This document shows positions 1-6,326 of a DNA stretch of 35,120 nucleotides, piece by piece. The first letter of the stretch is position 1, and every line of letters starts with the position of its first letter. Under the pieces are notes generated by a model. The model had not been told where the DNA came from. It saw only the letters and a list, made by a program, of their open reading frames with translations, and did not search any database. The stretch spans positions 1 through 35,120 of the forward strand of contig CADCBB010000036.1 of assembly GCA_902799555.1 (NCBI GenBank). Reading direction: 5' to 3'. The stretch is from an uncultured Bacteroidales bacterium. GTDB lineage: Bacteria; Bacteroidota; Bacteroidia; Bacteroidales; Paludibacteraceae. The translations under genes and the position numbers were made by a program.

Positions 1-104
1 TAGTAGCTAAGTAAAGAGTATCCCTGACTTGCGTACTACTGCGCAAGTTCTCTCTTTCCCTAAGCAGACTCACGCTTATCATAGCGAGGGTCTGTTTTTG
101 CGCC

Positions 105-272
105 ATGCTGCTGCAGGCTATCATCCCGACGGGCGGGCGTATCTTCAGCACCACCGGCAGCTTGGTCTTTGGCGCGACTTGCACCTTGGTATTTTGTTCG
201 ACTATTTTTATTGGGGCGTTCCTCCATAGTTCTGCAGATCATCCTCTCCAGAGCTACGTCGGTCGGGCTTAA
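105..272 (+). CDS. Possible 55-residue single-pass membrane peptide
   Basis: ATG at 105, stop TAA at 270-272. The product would be short and hydrophobic, with one plausible membrane segment in the middle (SLVFGATCTLVFCSTIF) and a short polar C-terminus. The same frame stays open back to a stop at 12-14, so it could also be the remnant of a longer protein. No promoter, homology or neighbour supports it. Treat it as a low-confidence call. Confidence 0.15.
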   Translation: MLLQAIIPTGGRIFSTTGSLVFGATCTLVFCSTIFIGAFLHSSADHPLQSYVGRA

Positions 273-273
273 A

Positions 274-319
274 GGGGCGGAGCGTTCTCCCGACGGAACG
301 GGAGAAGCGGCCTCCGCCT
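274..319. other. Strong nested GC-rich hairpin
   Basis: The outer stem GGCGGAG (276-282) pairs with CTCCGCC (312-318). Inside it TTCTCCCG (285-292) pairs with CGGGAGAA (299-306) around a six-base loop. Only a short bulge separates the two stems, so the whole forms one long rod. There is no T-run after it on either strand, so it is not a classical intrinsic terminator. It could be part of a structured RNA ending near here, or a palindromic protein-binding site. Confidence 0.5.
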
Positions 320-362
320 AAGAGGGCACAATACCGTAGTCCTTTCAATCCCTAACGCGAGC

Positions 363-380
363 GAAAAATCAAGATTTTTC
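363..380 (+). terminator. AT-rich hairpin, possible weak terminator
   Basis: GAAAAATC at 363-370 is the reverse complement of GATTTTTC at 373-380, with two bases between. It is followed by TGTTAATTTTTGTT, a T-rich stretch. It lies just upstream of the promoter at 421-452, so it could end transcription coming from the left. The stem is nearly all A-T, so the call is weak. Confidence 0.3.
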
Positions 381-420
381 TGTTAATTTTTGTTAAATCG
401 ATAAACCTACGCGCAATAAA

Positions 421-452
421 TTTGCATATGTGGGATTTTTTTTGTACCTTTG
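421..452 (+). promoter_or_regulatory. Bacteroidota promoter for the exonuclease remnant
   Basis: TTTG at 421-424 and TACCTTTG at 445-452, 20 bases apart, match the Bacteroidota -33/-7 consensus. The 36 bases from 422 to 457 are repeated with one mismatch at 20311-20346, including the spacer with its run of eight T. Confidence 0.7.
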
Positions 453-487
453 CGCCGTAGACGACGCAATGAGAGTTTTGAAAATAA

Positions 488-657
488 ATGGATAACTTTG
501 TTGCCATAGATTTTGAGACGGCAAACTTCGCGCAATCAAGCAGGGACATCATAACTTGGATATCATCGCCGGCTATTGCGGCTACGAAATGACGAACCAC
601 CACCATGCTCTCGCCGATGCCGAGGCATGCGCAATCATTGCAAAGCAGATTTTATGA
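488..657 (+). pseudogene. DEDDh 3'-5' exonuclease (DnaQ-like) remnant with internal deletion
   Basis: The N-terminal part starts at ATG 488 and reads MDNFVAIDFETANFAQSSR, the classic start of small Bacteroidota DnaQ-like exonucleases with the catalytic D-F-E motif (Exo I). From about 550 a different frame encodes a C-terminal end with NHHHALADAEACAIIAKQI and a stop at 655-657. This is the Exo III region with its conserved His and Asp. The middle of the protein, roughly 120 residues by comparison with the usual family length near 180, is gone and the two ends are out of frame. The gene therefore cannot make an active enzyme. The promoter upstream looks intact. The stop codon overlaps the next start as ATGA, so translational coupling to the 37-residue gene may have been the original arrangement. 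Confidence 0.75.
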
Positions 658-767
658 CTTACGACGAGTACATAGCGCAACAGCAGCTAGCGATGGACGA
701 GGAGCAGCAGGAGGATAGTTGCTTCCTGGAGTATCAGCCCGAAGGGCAGTTTGTTCGCGGACATTAA
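654..767 (+). CDS. 37-residue acidic protein, copy 1 of a repeated family
   Basis: The ATG at 654 overlaps the stop of the exonuclease remnant (ATGA). The product begins MTYDEYIAQQQ, has AMDEEQ and DSCF in the middle and ends QFVRGH. A second gene at 14251-14364 encodes a protein of exactly the same length, identical at 29 of 37 positions, also started by an ATGA overlap with the gene before it. A third trace of the same tail sits at 8334-8350. Conservation of length, start, both ends and a single Cys suggests a real protein under selection. I do not recognise the family. It is acidic, Gln-rich and soluble, and its function is unknown. Coupling to a nuclease here and to a HARE-HTH-like gene at the second copy hints at a nucleic-acid context, but this is inference. 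Confidence 0.6.
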   Translation: MTYDEYIAQQQLAMDEEQQEDSCFLEYQPEGQFVRGH

Positions 768-817
768 ACCTGATAACATCGCCCAAAGCAGAAAAAAAAT
801 TAATTAAAATAGTATCT

Positions 818-1204
818 ATGCACCTGAACAAAGTACATCATATCGCCATCATCTGTTCCAACTATGAGCGGAGCAAACGCTTTTATACCGAAGTGCTGGG
901 GTTGGAAGTTATGGCGGAGCATTTCCGCGAAACACGGCAGTCATGGAAAGCCGATTTGTCGCTGAACGGAAGTTATGTCATTGAGTTGTTTTCCTTTCCT
1001 TCTCCGCCACCGCGACCATCCTACCCCGAGGCAGTAGGGTTGCGACATTTGGCATTTGAGGTGGATGATATAGAAGCGGCAGAACATGAACTGACAGAAA
1101 AAGGAATTGCGCATGAGCCCATCCGCACGGACGAGTACACGCACAAGCGTTTCGTCTTTTTCTCCGACCCGGACGATCTGCCGATCGAACTATATGAACG
1201 GTAA
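818..1204 (+). CDS. VOC-family (glyoxalase/YaeR-like) protein
   Basis: 128 residues from ATG 818. It is a single vicinal-oxygen-chelate module pair: the first beta-alpha-beta unit begins KVHHIAIICSNYERSKRFY, and the second contains GLRHLAFEVDDI and ends SDPDDLPIELYE. Metal-ligand candidates are His at residue 6 or 7, Glu in VIELF, His in LRHLAF and Glu near the C-terminus in PIELYE, as in YaeR/GloA2-like proteins. Such proteins are metal-dependent lyases, isomerases or resistance proteins, and the substrate cannot be predicted. Longer upstream in-frame starts would add residues with no family resemblance. The gene stands alone between the small acidic gene and a convergent leftward pair. Confidence 0.85.
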   Translation: MHLNKVHHIAIICSNYERSKRFYTEVLGLEVMAEHFRETRQSWKADLSLNGSYVIELFSFPSPPPRPSYPEAVGLRHLAFEVDDIEAAEHELTEKGIAHEPIRTDEYTHKRFVFFSDPDDLPIELYER

Positions 1205-1227
1205 AATAGTAATAATTACATAAAAAC

Positions 1228-1258
1228 TTGCATAATTCCCCCAAAAGTTGTACCTTCG
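1228..1258 (+). promoter_or_regulatory. Orphan rightward promoter facing into a leftward operon
   Basis: TTGCATAATTC at 1228-1238 and TACCTTCG at 1251-1258 resemble a -33/-7 pair with the usual spacing. The -7 has one mismatch (TTCG for TTTG). No rightward gene follows. It points into the 3' end of the leftward GtrA gene at 1268-1705, so any transcript would be antisense. It may instead be left over from a deleted gene. Confidence 0.45.
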
Positions 1259-1267
1259 GACTCCGCC

Positions 1268-1705
1268 TTACTTGCTATCCACTTTTCTGAATACTACATG
1301 TTCGTTCAAGACGAAGTTCGCGATGCCGGAAACGCAGAGGGCGAGGATATTGCAAATCAGTACATCCCATCCGCCGGAGAAGCGTTCGATCAGCAGCAAC
1401 GCACCCATCTTTATCAGGAATGTACCGGTACAGGAGAGGTTGTAGCCCGCGTAATGGCGGAAAAACGAGCGGAGCGTGTGCGCAGAAATACGGTCGCGCC
1501 ATACGGAGTAGTATGCAAACGCGAAATTGGTCAGCACGGCACATTCGAACGATATGAACGGCGACAGCAGGTACTCGCCCCAGTAATAGCCTTTGAACAA
1601 ATAGTGCGAACAAAGCCACAGCACGCACATGTCCACCGCCGTTCCTGCCAGCGTGGAGAGCAAAAAGCGGAGATATCGGATTGCTATGCCTTTATACCTG
1701 CCCAT
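1268..1705 (-). CDS. GtrA-family membrane protein
   Basis: 145 residues with four predicted membrane segments (about residues 10-32, 40-62, 84-106 and 114-136). GtrA proteins are small four-helix inner-membrane proteins thought to flip or move polyprenyl-phosphate-linked sugars for cell-surface polysaccharide decoration. Typical GtrA features are the N-terminal R-Y-x-x-F-L motif, the Asn-Phe pair in LTNFAFAYYSVWRDR and the C-terminal NFVLNEHVVFR. The start overlaps the end of the upstream phosphatidyltransferase gene by 14 bases, so the two are co-transcribed leftward and probably coupled. A shared role in a lipid-linked envelope component is inferred. Confidence 0.85.
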   Translation of the reverse strand: MGRYKGIAIRYLRFLLSTLAGTAVDMCVLWLCSHYLFKGYYWGEYLLSPFISFECAVLTNFAFAYYSVWRDRISAHTLRSFFRHYAGYNLSCTGTFLIKMGALLLIERFSGGWDVLICNILALCVSGIANFVLNEHVVFRKVDSK

Positions 1706-2408
1706 CTTTCGGATGTCTGATTAACGGATCTTTCTGAGCGAACCAATGCAGATCCTTGAAGAAGCTGACGAAATAGAAGATTACAAGGATGCACAGGATG
1801 CCCATTCCGATGATGTCCAGCGTGCCGTAATGGATTGTTTCGCCGAAATAAGAGAACGAACCATGATAAGCAGTCAATGCAGGTACGTACATCAGCAGGA
1901 TATTGGCAATAAAGATGATGAGGCGGAACTCCGTCGGACCCATTTTGCCGTACGTCAGTTTGAACTCGCTTTTGAGGTGGGCGTTGATACTGACATAGAC
2001 CGTGAGTGCCAGATAAGCGGCATAACAGAGCAGCGCCACGCCCATGTTCATCAACGGCGAGAGCCCCGCTCCGATAAACATAAACGCCTCGGTGACGGTG
2101 TCGATGTTATGGTCAAGGTAATAACCGTAGAGCGGCCGCTGTGTGTTGTGCACACGGGCTAACGAACCGTCCAGCGAATCGCCGAACCAGTTGATGACCA
2201 AGCCCAAGCAGGACAGCCAGAGCCAATAGATGCTGTAGTTTGTGAGGAAGAACCCGAGTCCGCAGAGTGCCGAGCCGAAAAGCCCGAACCATGTCAGCAT
2301 GTCGCTGGTGACCCATTGGGGCATACGCGATGCCATCCATACGAGTGCTTTTTTCTCCACCCCGTTCAGTAGCGAGGTCTGAATACGTGTTGATTGTTTG
2401 ATTTCCAT
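1692..2408 (-). CDS. CDP-alcohol phosphatidyltransferase family protein
   Basis: 238 residues. The family signature is seen at residues 80-103: Asp80-Gly81, Ala84-Arg85, Gly95, Asp99 and Asp103 (DGSLAR, then GYYLDHNID). The gap between Arg and Gly is nine residues, a spacing I recognise from a Bacteroidota subgroup, against eight in the classical motif. These integral inner-membrane enzymes transfer a phospho-alcohol from CDP-diacylglycerol or a similar donor using Mg2+ held by the aspartates. About six membrane segments are visible. The acceptor cannot be told from sequence. It is the first gene of a leftward pair with GtrA. It is divergent from the membrane protein at 2629 across an intergenic region with inverted repeats. 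Confidence 0.85.
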   Translation of the reverse strand: MEIKQSTRIQTSLLNGVEKKALVWMASRMPQWVTSDMLTWFGLFGSALCGLGFFLTNYSIYWLWLSCLGLVINWFGDSLDGSLARVHNTQRPLYGYYLDHNIDTVTEAFMFIGAGLSPLMNMGVALLCYAAYLALTVYVSINAHLKSEFKLTYGKMGPTEFRLIIFIANILLMYVPALTAYHGSFSYFGETIHYGTLDIIGMGILCILVIFYFVSFFKDLHWFAQKDPLIRHPKDGQV

Positions 2409-2454
2409 ATTGTTTATTAACCGTTTATAATTTAATAATCTAACAAAAAATATG

Positions 2455-2530
2455 CCAAATGCCCTGTTTGTCAGTTTTCCATATTTCCCTATTGATTGAC
2501 TTATGCCCTAAAATGTGGCATTTGGAAAAC
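2455..2530. promoter_or_regulatory. Inverted repeats in a divergent intergenic region
   Basis: CCAAATGCC (2455-2463) is the reverse complement of GGCATTTGG (2517-2525). GTTTTCC (2474-2480) is the reverse complement of GGAAAAC (2524-2530). The right arms share two bases, so the two pairings exclude each other. They lie between the leftward CDP-alcohol transferase and the rightward membrane gene, just upstream of the latter's promoter. An operator or a leader structure for the leftward operon is possible. No regulator can be named. Confidence 0.35.
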
Positions 2531-2546
2531 TTTTTTCCACTAAAAC

Positions 2547-2577
2547 TTGCACAATTCGTAAAAAAGTACTATCTTTG
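2547..2577 (+). promoter_or_regulatory. Promoter for the DUF2238-like membrane gene
   Basis: TTGCACAATTC at 2547-2557 and TATCTTTG at 2570-2577 fit the Bacteroidota -33/-7 pattern. The expected transcript start, about 2585, leaves a leader of roughly 45 bases before the ATG at 2629. Confidence 0.7.
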
Positions 2578-2628
2578 CAGTCGGAAACGCAAACGGTAAA
2601 AAACGAAACACAAACCAAGAATACAATC

Positions 2629-3315
2629 ATGCATAACAACAGACTTCATCAACTAAACAGGATTGCCACATGGCTGATTGCGGGGATGGCGGTGGCAAAC
2701 GTGGCATGGCTCATTGCGGCAAAAAGCACATGGGACGAGATTGTCTTTCGCGGGCTGCAATACGTGGCGATGCTGCTGATTATGTACCTGCCGCGCTTGC
2801 TCCGCAGCCGTTTCCGTATCGAAGTGCCGTGGCCGCTGTCGGTCTTCATTGTTGTTTTCTGTTTCTCCTCGCTTATTATGGGCGACGGGCTCGACCTCTA
2901 CGGGCGTGTGCCATGGTGGGACAAACTGCTGCATGGAGAGAGCGGTTTTCTGCTCTCGATGATTGCTCTCTGGCTTATCCATATCATCATGGCGGAGAAC
3001 GACAAATACATCTATTTCAACAAATGGTTCCTCTGTCTTTTTCTGGTCATGTTCTCGCTCGGTCTTGGTGCCTGCTGGGAGATTATGGAATACAGTTACG
3101 ACAGCCTTATGGGCACGAACACGCAGCAGTTCATGGCTACTACCACGAGTTCTATCTTCACTCCCGAAGACGAACCTCTATGCGGTCATGCAGCCTTGCG
3201 TGACAGTATGCAGGACTTAATTCTTGACCTTGTCGGCGCTCTCATTGTAGCCGTCTATGGCTTCATCCGCCACGACAAACTTATCGAACGATACAAACAA
3301 ATAGCTGCTTCGTAA
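2629..3315 (+). CDS. Multi-pass membrane protein, DUF2238/YjdF-like
   Basis: 228 residues from ATG 2629. About six hydrophobic segments are present, and the central stretch GDGLDLYGRVPWWDKLLHG resembles the conserved W-D-K-x-x-H core of DUF2238 (YjdF-like) membrane proteins. A later acidic segment, CWEIMEYSYDSLMGTNTQ, carries further conserved-looking Glu and Asp, and the C-terminal helix has DLILDLVGALIVAVYG. The upstream in-frame start at 2515 lies before the promoter, so 2629 is preferred. The function of this family is not established. The gene is monocistronic with its own promoter. Confidence 0.7.
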   Translation: MHNNRLHQLNRIATWLIAGMAVANVAWLIAAKSTWDEIVFRGLQYVAMLLIMYLPRLLRSRFRIEVPWPLSVFIVVFCFSSLIMGDGLDLYGRVPWWDKLLHGESGFLLSMIALWLIHIIMAENDKYIYFNKWFLCLFLVMFSLGLGACWEIMEYSYDSLMGTNTQQFMATTTSSIFTPEDEPLCGHAALRDSMQDLILDLVGALIVAVYGFIRHDKLIERYKQIAAS

Positions 3316-3564
3316 ATGCAAGGGCATAGCAATAATGTGACCCCAAATTGTTAGACACATGGCACACGTACACCGGACCTCTTGCCGAAAGCCGCAAACA
3401 AACATGTCGCTCGCGCCAACGCCAAGTTTCTCGGCACAGCGTCCGACAAGTTCTATAGCACTCTCCGTGGCTTCATCATCGCCTCCCTCTCCGCTCAACT
3501 AAAGTCTACAGAATTGCACTTTTCCTTACAAAATCTACTTTCTCGACAGATTCTTGCCAAAATT
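3316..3564. other. Intergenic stretch with a possible IS3-family end
   Basis: No supported gene. Bases 3336-3358 (GTGACCCCAAATTGTTAGAC inside) look like the terminal inverted repeat of IS3-family, IS150-group elements. No transposase or second end is visible. A short open frame around 3382-3504 has no recognisable homology. Confidence 0.3.
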
Positions 3565-3596
3565 TTTGCATATCTCAAAAAAAAGCAGTAACTTTG
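3565..3596 (+). promoter_or_regulatory. Promoter for the Fic gene
   Basis: TTTG at 3565-3568 and TAACTTTG at 3589-3596, 20 bases apart. Transcription should start near 3602, which argues for translation from ATG 3619 or 3625 rather than from 3604. Confidence 0.7.
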
Positions 3597-3603
3597 CAGC
3601 CGG

Positions 3604-4401
3604 ATGTTGCAAAGGTTCATGAAAATGGAGCAGTTACAGATTATACATAGCGAGTATTTTGCTGACTACCAAGCACAGCAACCGATTACGATTGAGAAGC
3701 GCGTCAAGAAACTTGCTTCTAAGCCGCTCACGCCACAGAACTTCAAGTTCTACTTGCTCAGTTCGTCCTGTAACTCCAGCCTTATTGAGGGCTCGTCGAT
3801 GACCGAAGATGATTACATGAAACTCAAAGAGGCGAAAATCATCAGCCGCGACGTGCAAGAGATAGATGACATGATTGCTGCTTATGAGTTTGCCGCAAAA
3901 AATGCTATCAATATTGGTTCATTCCTCGAAGCGCACAAGATTCTTTCCAACAGTTCCGGTATTGCAGACAAATACAAAGGCGCTTTCCGTGACATGCCTG
4001 TTGGTGTGTTTGGCGGCGGGGTAAAAGTCTATACCGGCGCAGAGCCGAGTATCGTAGCGGGCGAAATGGCCAAACTCATGCATGATATTGACATTCTCGT
4101 AAAGACAAACTTGTCCTACGATGAGATTTTCTATTATGCGAGCATGATTCATCTTGTCTGTGTAAGTATCCATCCGTTTGCGGACGGTAACGGACGTACT
4201 TCTCGTTTGTTGGAGAAATGGTTCTTAGCGCAGAAACTCAATCATGTGGCTTGGGCTATCCAGTCTGAGAAATTGTACTATAGCAGAAGAAAATCGTACT
4301 ATGAGAATCTTCATTTCAAAGGAGATAACTACGCAACTATTGACTACGCAAGAAGTGTTCCTTTCCTCTGCATGTTACCGATGGCGTTGAATTTGAAATA
4401 A
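3604..4401 (+). CDS. Fic-domain protein (predicted AMPylase/NMPylase)
   Basis: 265 residues counted from ATG 3604; in-frame ATGs at 3619 and 3625 fit the promoter better. The Fic active-site loop is complete: His190-PFADGNGR-TSR201 (HxFx[D/E]GNGRxxR), so the enzyme should transfer AMP or another NMP from a nucleotide to a target side chain. An inhibitory motif of the SxxxE(G) type lies at residues 58-63 (SSLIEG), before the Fic core. This corresponds to the class in which the autoinhibitory helix is N-terminal in the same chain, and it explains why no separate antitoxin gene is needed. The flap region includes GVFGGGVKVYTGAEPS. No C-terminal winged-helix domain is visible. It stands alone with its own promoter. 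Targets are unknown. Confidence 0.9.
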   Translation: MLQRFMKMEQLQIIHSEYFADYQAQQPITIEKRVKKLASKPLTPQNFKFYLLSSSCNSSLIEGSSMTEDDYMKLKEAKIISRDVQEIDDMIAAYEFAAKNAINIGSFLEAHKILSNSSGIADKYKGAFRDMPVGVFGGGVKVYTGAEPSIVAGEMAKLMHDIDILVKTNLSYDEIFYYASMIHLVCVSIHPFADGNGRTSRLLEKWFLAQKLNHVAWAIQSEKLYYSRRKSYYENLHFKGDNYATIDYARSVPFLCMLPMALNLK

Positions 4402-4462
4402 ATCGGGGTATTAGCTCATCTCACCTCCCTTTTGAGTCCGCTATACTCCACATAAATAATCT

Positions 4463-4647
4463 ATCGACCACATTTGGTCGATCAACCTAAGCGCAAAGCG
4501 TTGCGCTGACATATTAAAAAGCGTTTACACGCTTGTAATCTGATTTCTCGAAATGTAGGAAGTTGAGAGAATGGATTCAGAAAACAAGTAAGTAGATGCT
4601 CACGAGTGTACAACTCGCCCACACTATTGGAGTGATCTAATAGTGTG
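4463..4647. other. Gene-free region with five perfect hairpins
   Basis: Between the Fic gene and the caspase operon (4402-4806) there is no supported gene. Five perfect stems occur: 8 bp (4463-4470 with 4475-4482), 6 bp (4491-4496 with 4501-4506), 6 bp (4519-4524 with 4529-4534), 5 bp (4603-4607 with 4613-4617) and 9 bp (4620-4628 with 4639-4647). The first three have four-base loops. None has a T-tract, so they are not ordinary terminators. The pattern could be a structured small RNA, a long leader or a clustered binding region. Confidence 0.4.
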
Positions 4648-4806
4648 TTGGCGGATATATACACGGCGCGAGTTTCTGTTTGCATATCTGATCCATTAGG
4701 CAATTCCTACAGCCTCGAGAAACGGATAACAATCAGTTATTCGCGTTTTTTGTTGTATATATGTGTAAAACACAAAATATCATTACTAACTAAAACACCA
4801 AACAAC

Positions 4807-5478
4807 ATGAAAAAATTAATCATGGTAGCAATGGCCTTAATCGTTGCATGTAGTGCTGCAATGGCACAGGACGCAAAGGAACTTCGCAAAGAGCGTGAAG
4901 AAATTCGTAAAATGGCTAAATCGGAACTGAAAGCCAAAGTGGACAAAAACACCAAAAAGGAAGCAAAACGTCTTGCCAAAGAAGGTTGGCAGGTGAAACC
5001 GGGAACTCTGCCTATGGAGAAGCAATTGGAGCGTGCATATCTCATGCAATATGAGTACGACGAGAACAATTTCCCCAAATATATTATGGGGGAAGCATCG
5101 TCTGTAGGCGAGAATTATGATGCAGCCAGAACGGCAGCTACCTCTTTGGCAATTACCAATCTCGCCGGACAAATCCAAACAGAAGTTAGCGCGTTAGTCG
5201 AGAACACCGTTGCCAACAAGCAACTCACTCCCGATGAAGCAGCCTCTATCACCGAGTCTGTATTGGCAAGCAAGAATCTCATCTCTCAATCCATCGGTCG
5301 TACGATTCCTGTTATGGAGTGCTTCCGTATCACAAAAAACAAAAACAACGAAGTGCTTATCCGTATTGCTTACAATGCTGAAATGGCAAAAGCAGCAGCA
5401 AAGAAAGCTGTTCGAGAGGATTTGGAGAAAAAGGGCGAAAATTTGCATGAACAATTAGACAAAGCACTTGGTTTCTGA
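4807..5478 (+). CDS. Exported LPP20-like protein, first gene of the caspase operon
   Basis: 223 residues from ATG 4807. It has a signal peptide (positive MKK, hydrophobic core, cleavage after SAAMA before QDAKEL) and no lipobox Cys at the cut. A charged Lys/Glu-rich helix follows (about residues 23-60), then a body with EGWQVKPGTLPMEKQLERAY and a C-terminal alpha/beta part containing VLIRIAYNAEMA. Similar proteins are common in Bacteroidales and are sometimes annotated as LPP20-like. Their role is unknown, and a periplasmic or surface location is inferred. The stop overlaps the next start (TGATG). The start is fixed by the signal peptide; upstream extension would read through the hairpin region. 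It should act with the two following exported proteins. Confidence 0.7.
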   Translation: MKKLIMVAMALIVACSAAMAQDAKELRKEREEIRKMAKSELKAKVDKNTKKEAKRLAKEGWQVKPGTLPMEKQLERAYLMQYEYDENNFPKYIMGEASSVGENYDAARTAATSLAITNLAGQIQTEVSALVENTVANKQLTPDEAASITESVLASKNLISQSIGRTIPVMECFRITKNKNNEVLIRIAYNAEMAKAAAKKAVREDLEKKGENLHEQLDKALGF

Positions 5479-6320
5479 TGAAACGCGGATTGGCTATAAT
5501 TGTTTTGATCTCCGTCGGAATGGCTGTTTATGCCCAACGAGTAGTCAATGCCTGCGGTGAGGTGGATTATGTGGTTCCCGAAACACAAACGCTCTCCGAA
5601 GCAAAACAAACGGCAATAACTCAAGCGCGTCTGAAAGCTATTGCGGATGAGTTCGGTACTGTTGTGTCGCAGACCAATACTACTGCCATGCACAATGTAA
5701 ATGGAAAAACGAATAGCAGTTTTAATTCGTACAGCGAAAACGAAGTGCGTGGTATTTGGATTAGCGATACCAAAGAACCGGAAGTAAGAGTCAAATACCG
5801 CAACGACATGATGGTCATTCATGCAGAAGTGTGTGGTAAAGTTCGTGAACAAAAACAAAGTGCCGTAGAATTGCAAGTCAAGCCGTTAAACAAAGGTATT
5901 GAGAGCACATTGTTCAAGAACAACGACCGATTCTCCTTGTCGTTCAAATCGGCAGCAAGCGGCTACGTGGCTGTTTTTATTCGTGATGATGACAACGAAA
6001 TTGTCAATGTGATGATGCCTTACGACGATGGAGATGGCAACGCACGCGAAGTGAAAAGCAACAAAGAGTATCTTTTCCTTTGTACGCAAGATCCTGAGTA
6101 TCCGTATGACGAGGAAACGATTTTGACGACATCTAAAAGCGTTGAGAACAACACCCTAATTATAGTGTTCTCACAAAAGAAGTTCCACATTTCGCTGAGT
6201 AACAAAGGTGAGTTTGTGCCCGAAGTGGAGAACGCTAAATTTCAAAAATGGCTTCATGGCTTGCGCGTGTACGACACCACAGCGCAAGTAGAAGAAATAG
6301 TATTAACAATTAAAAAATGA
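5478..6320 (+). CDS. Exported DUF4384-containing protein
   Basis: 280 residues with a clear signal peptide (cleavage near AVYAQ). The N-terminal half contains an E-A-K-Q-T-A-I-T-Q-A-R-like helix and beta strands of an LPP20/FlgT-like fold. Residues about 150-225 match the DUF4384 pattern (NDRFSLSFKSAASGYVAVFI, then DDDNEIVNVMMPYDDGD). DUF4384 is a beta-sandwich often found with, or fused to, caspase-like peptidases and serine/threonine kinases, where it is thought to bind a partner or ligand. Here it sits directly upstream of an exported caspase, with only six bases between the genes. The start overlaps the previous stop by one base, so the three genes form one translation-coupled operon. Confidence 0.75.
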   Translation: MKRGLAIIVLISVGMAVYAQRVVNACGEVDYVVPETQTLSEAKQTAITQARLKAIADEFGTVVSQTNTTAMHNVNGKTNSSFNSYSENEVRGIWISDTKEPEVRVKYRNDMMVIHAEVCGKVREQKQSAVELQVKPLNKGIESTLFKNNDRFSLSFKSAASGYVAVFIRDDDNEIVNVMMPYDDGDGNAREVKSNKEYLFLCTQDPEYPYDEETILTTSKSVENNTLIIVFSQKKFHISLSNKGEFVPEVENAKFQKWLHGLRVYDTTAQVEEIVLTIKK

Positions 6321-6326
6321 TTTATT

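Larger units (their letters stand above)
1..350. other. Left-edge region without a confident gene
   Basis: No reading frame here matches a family I recognise. The sequence can fold: a perfect 7-bp stem ACTTGCG (27-33) with CGCAAGT (42-48), and a large GC-rich hairpin at 274-319 listed separately. One frame, 105-272, could encode 55 residues with a single hydrophobic stretch (about residues 19-41), but it has no visible promoter or homology and may be chance. The window starts inside this region, so it may be the 3' part of something larger, either an untranslated RNA or a decayed gene. Confidence 0.4.

Noticed and set aside
29-229. 66-residue rightward reading frame at the left edge
   Set aside because: It has a TTG start, composition unlike a protein, and no family or promoter. 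Another frame in the same place is at least as plausible.
1298-1720. 140-residue rightward frame after the orphan promoter
   Set aside because: It is the antisense shadow of gtrA, whose family identity and four helices are clear. The antisense product has no resemblance to anything.
3382-3591. 69-residue rightward frame before the Fic gene
   Set aside because: It starts with TTG, runs through the Fic promoter, and only its first half looks even mildly protein-like. No family recognised.
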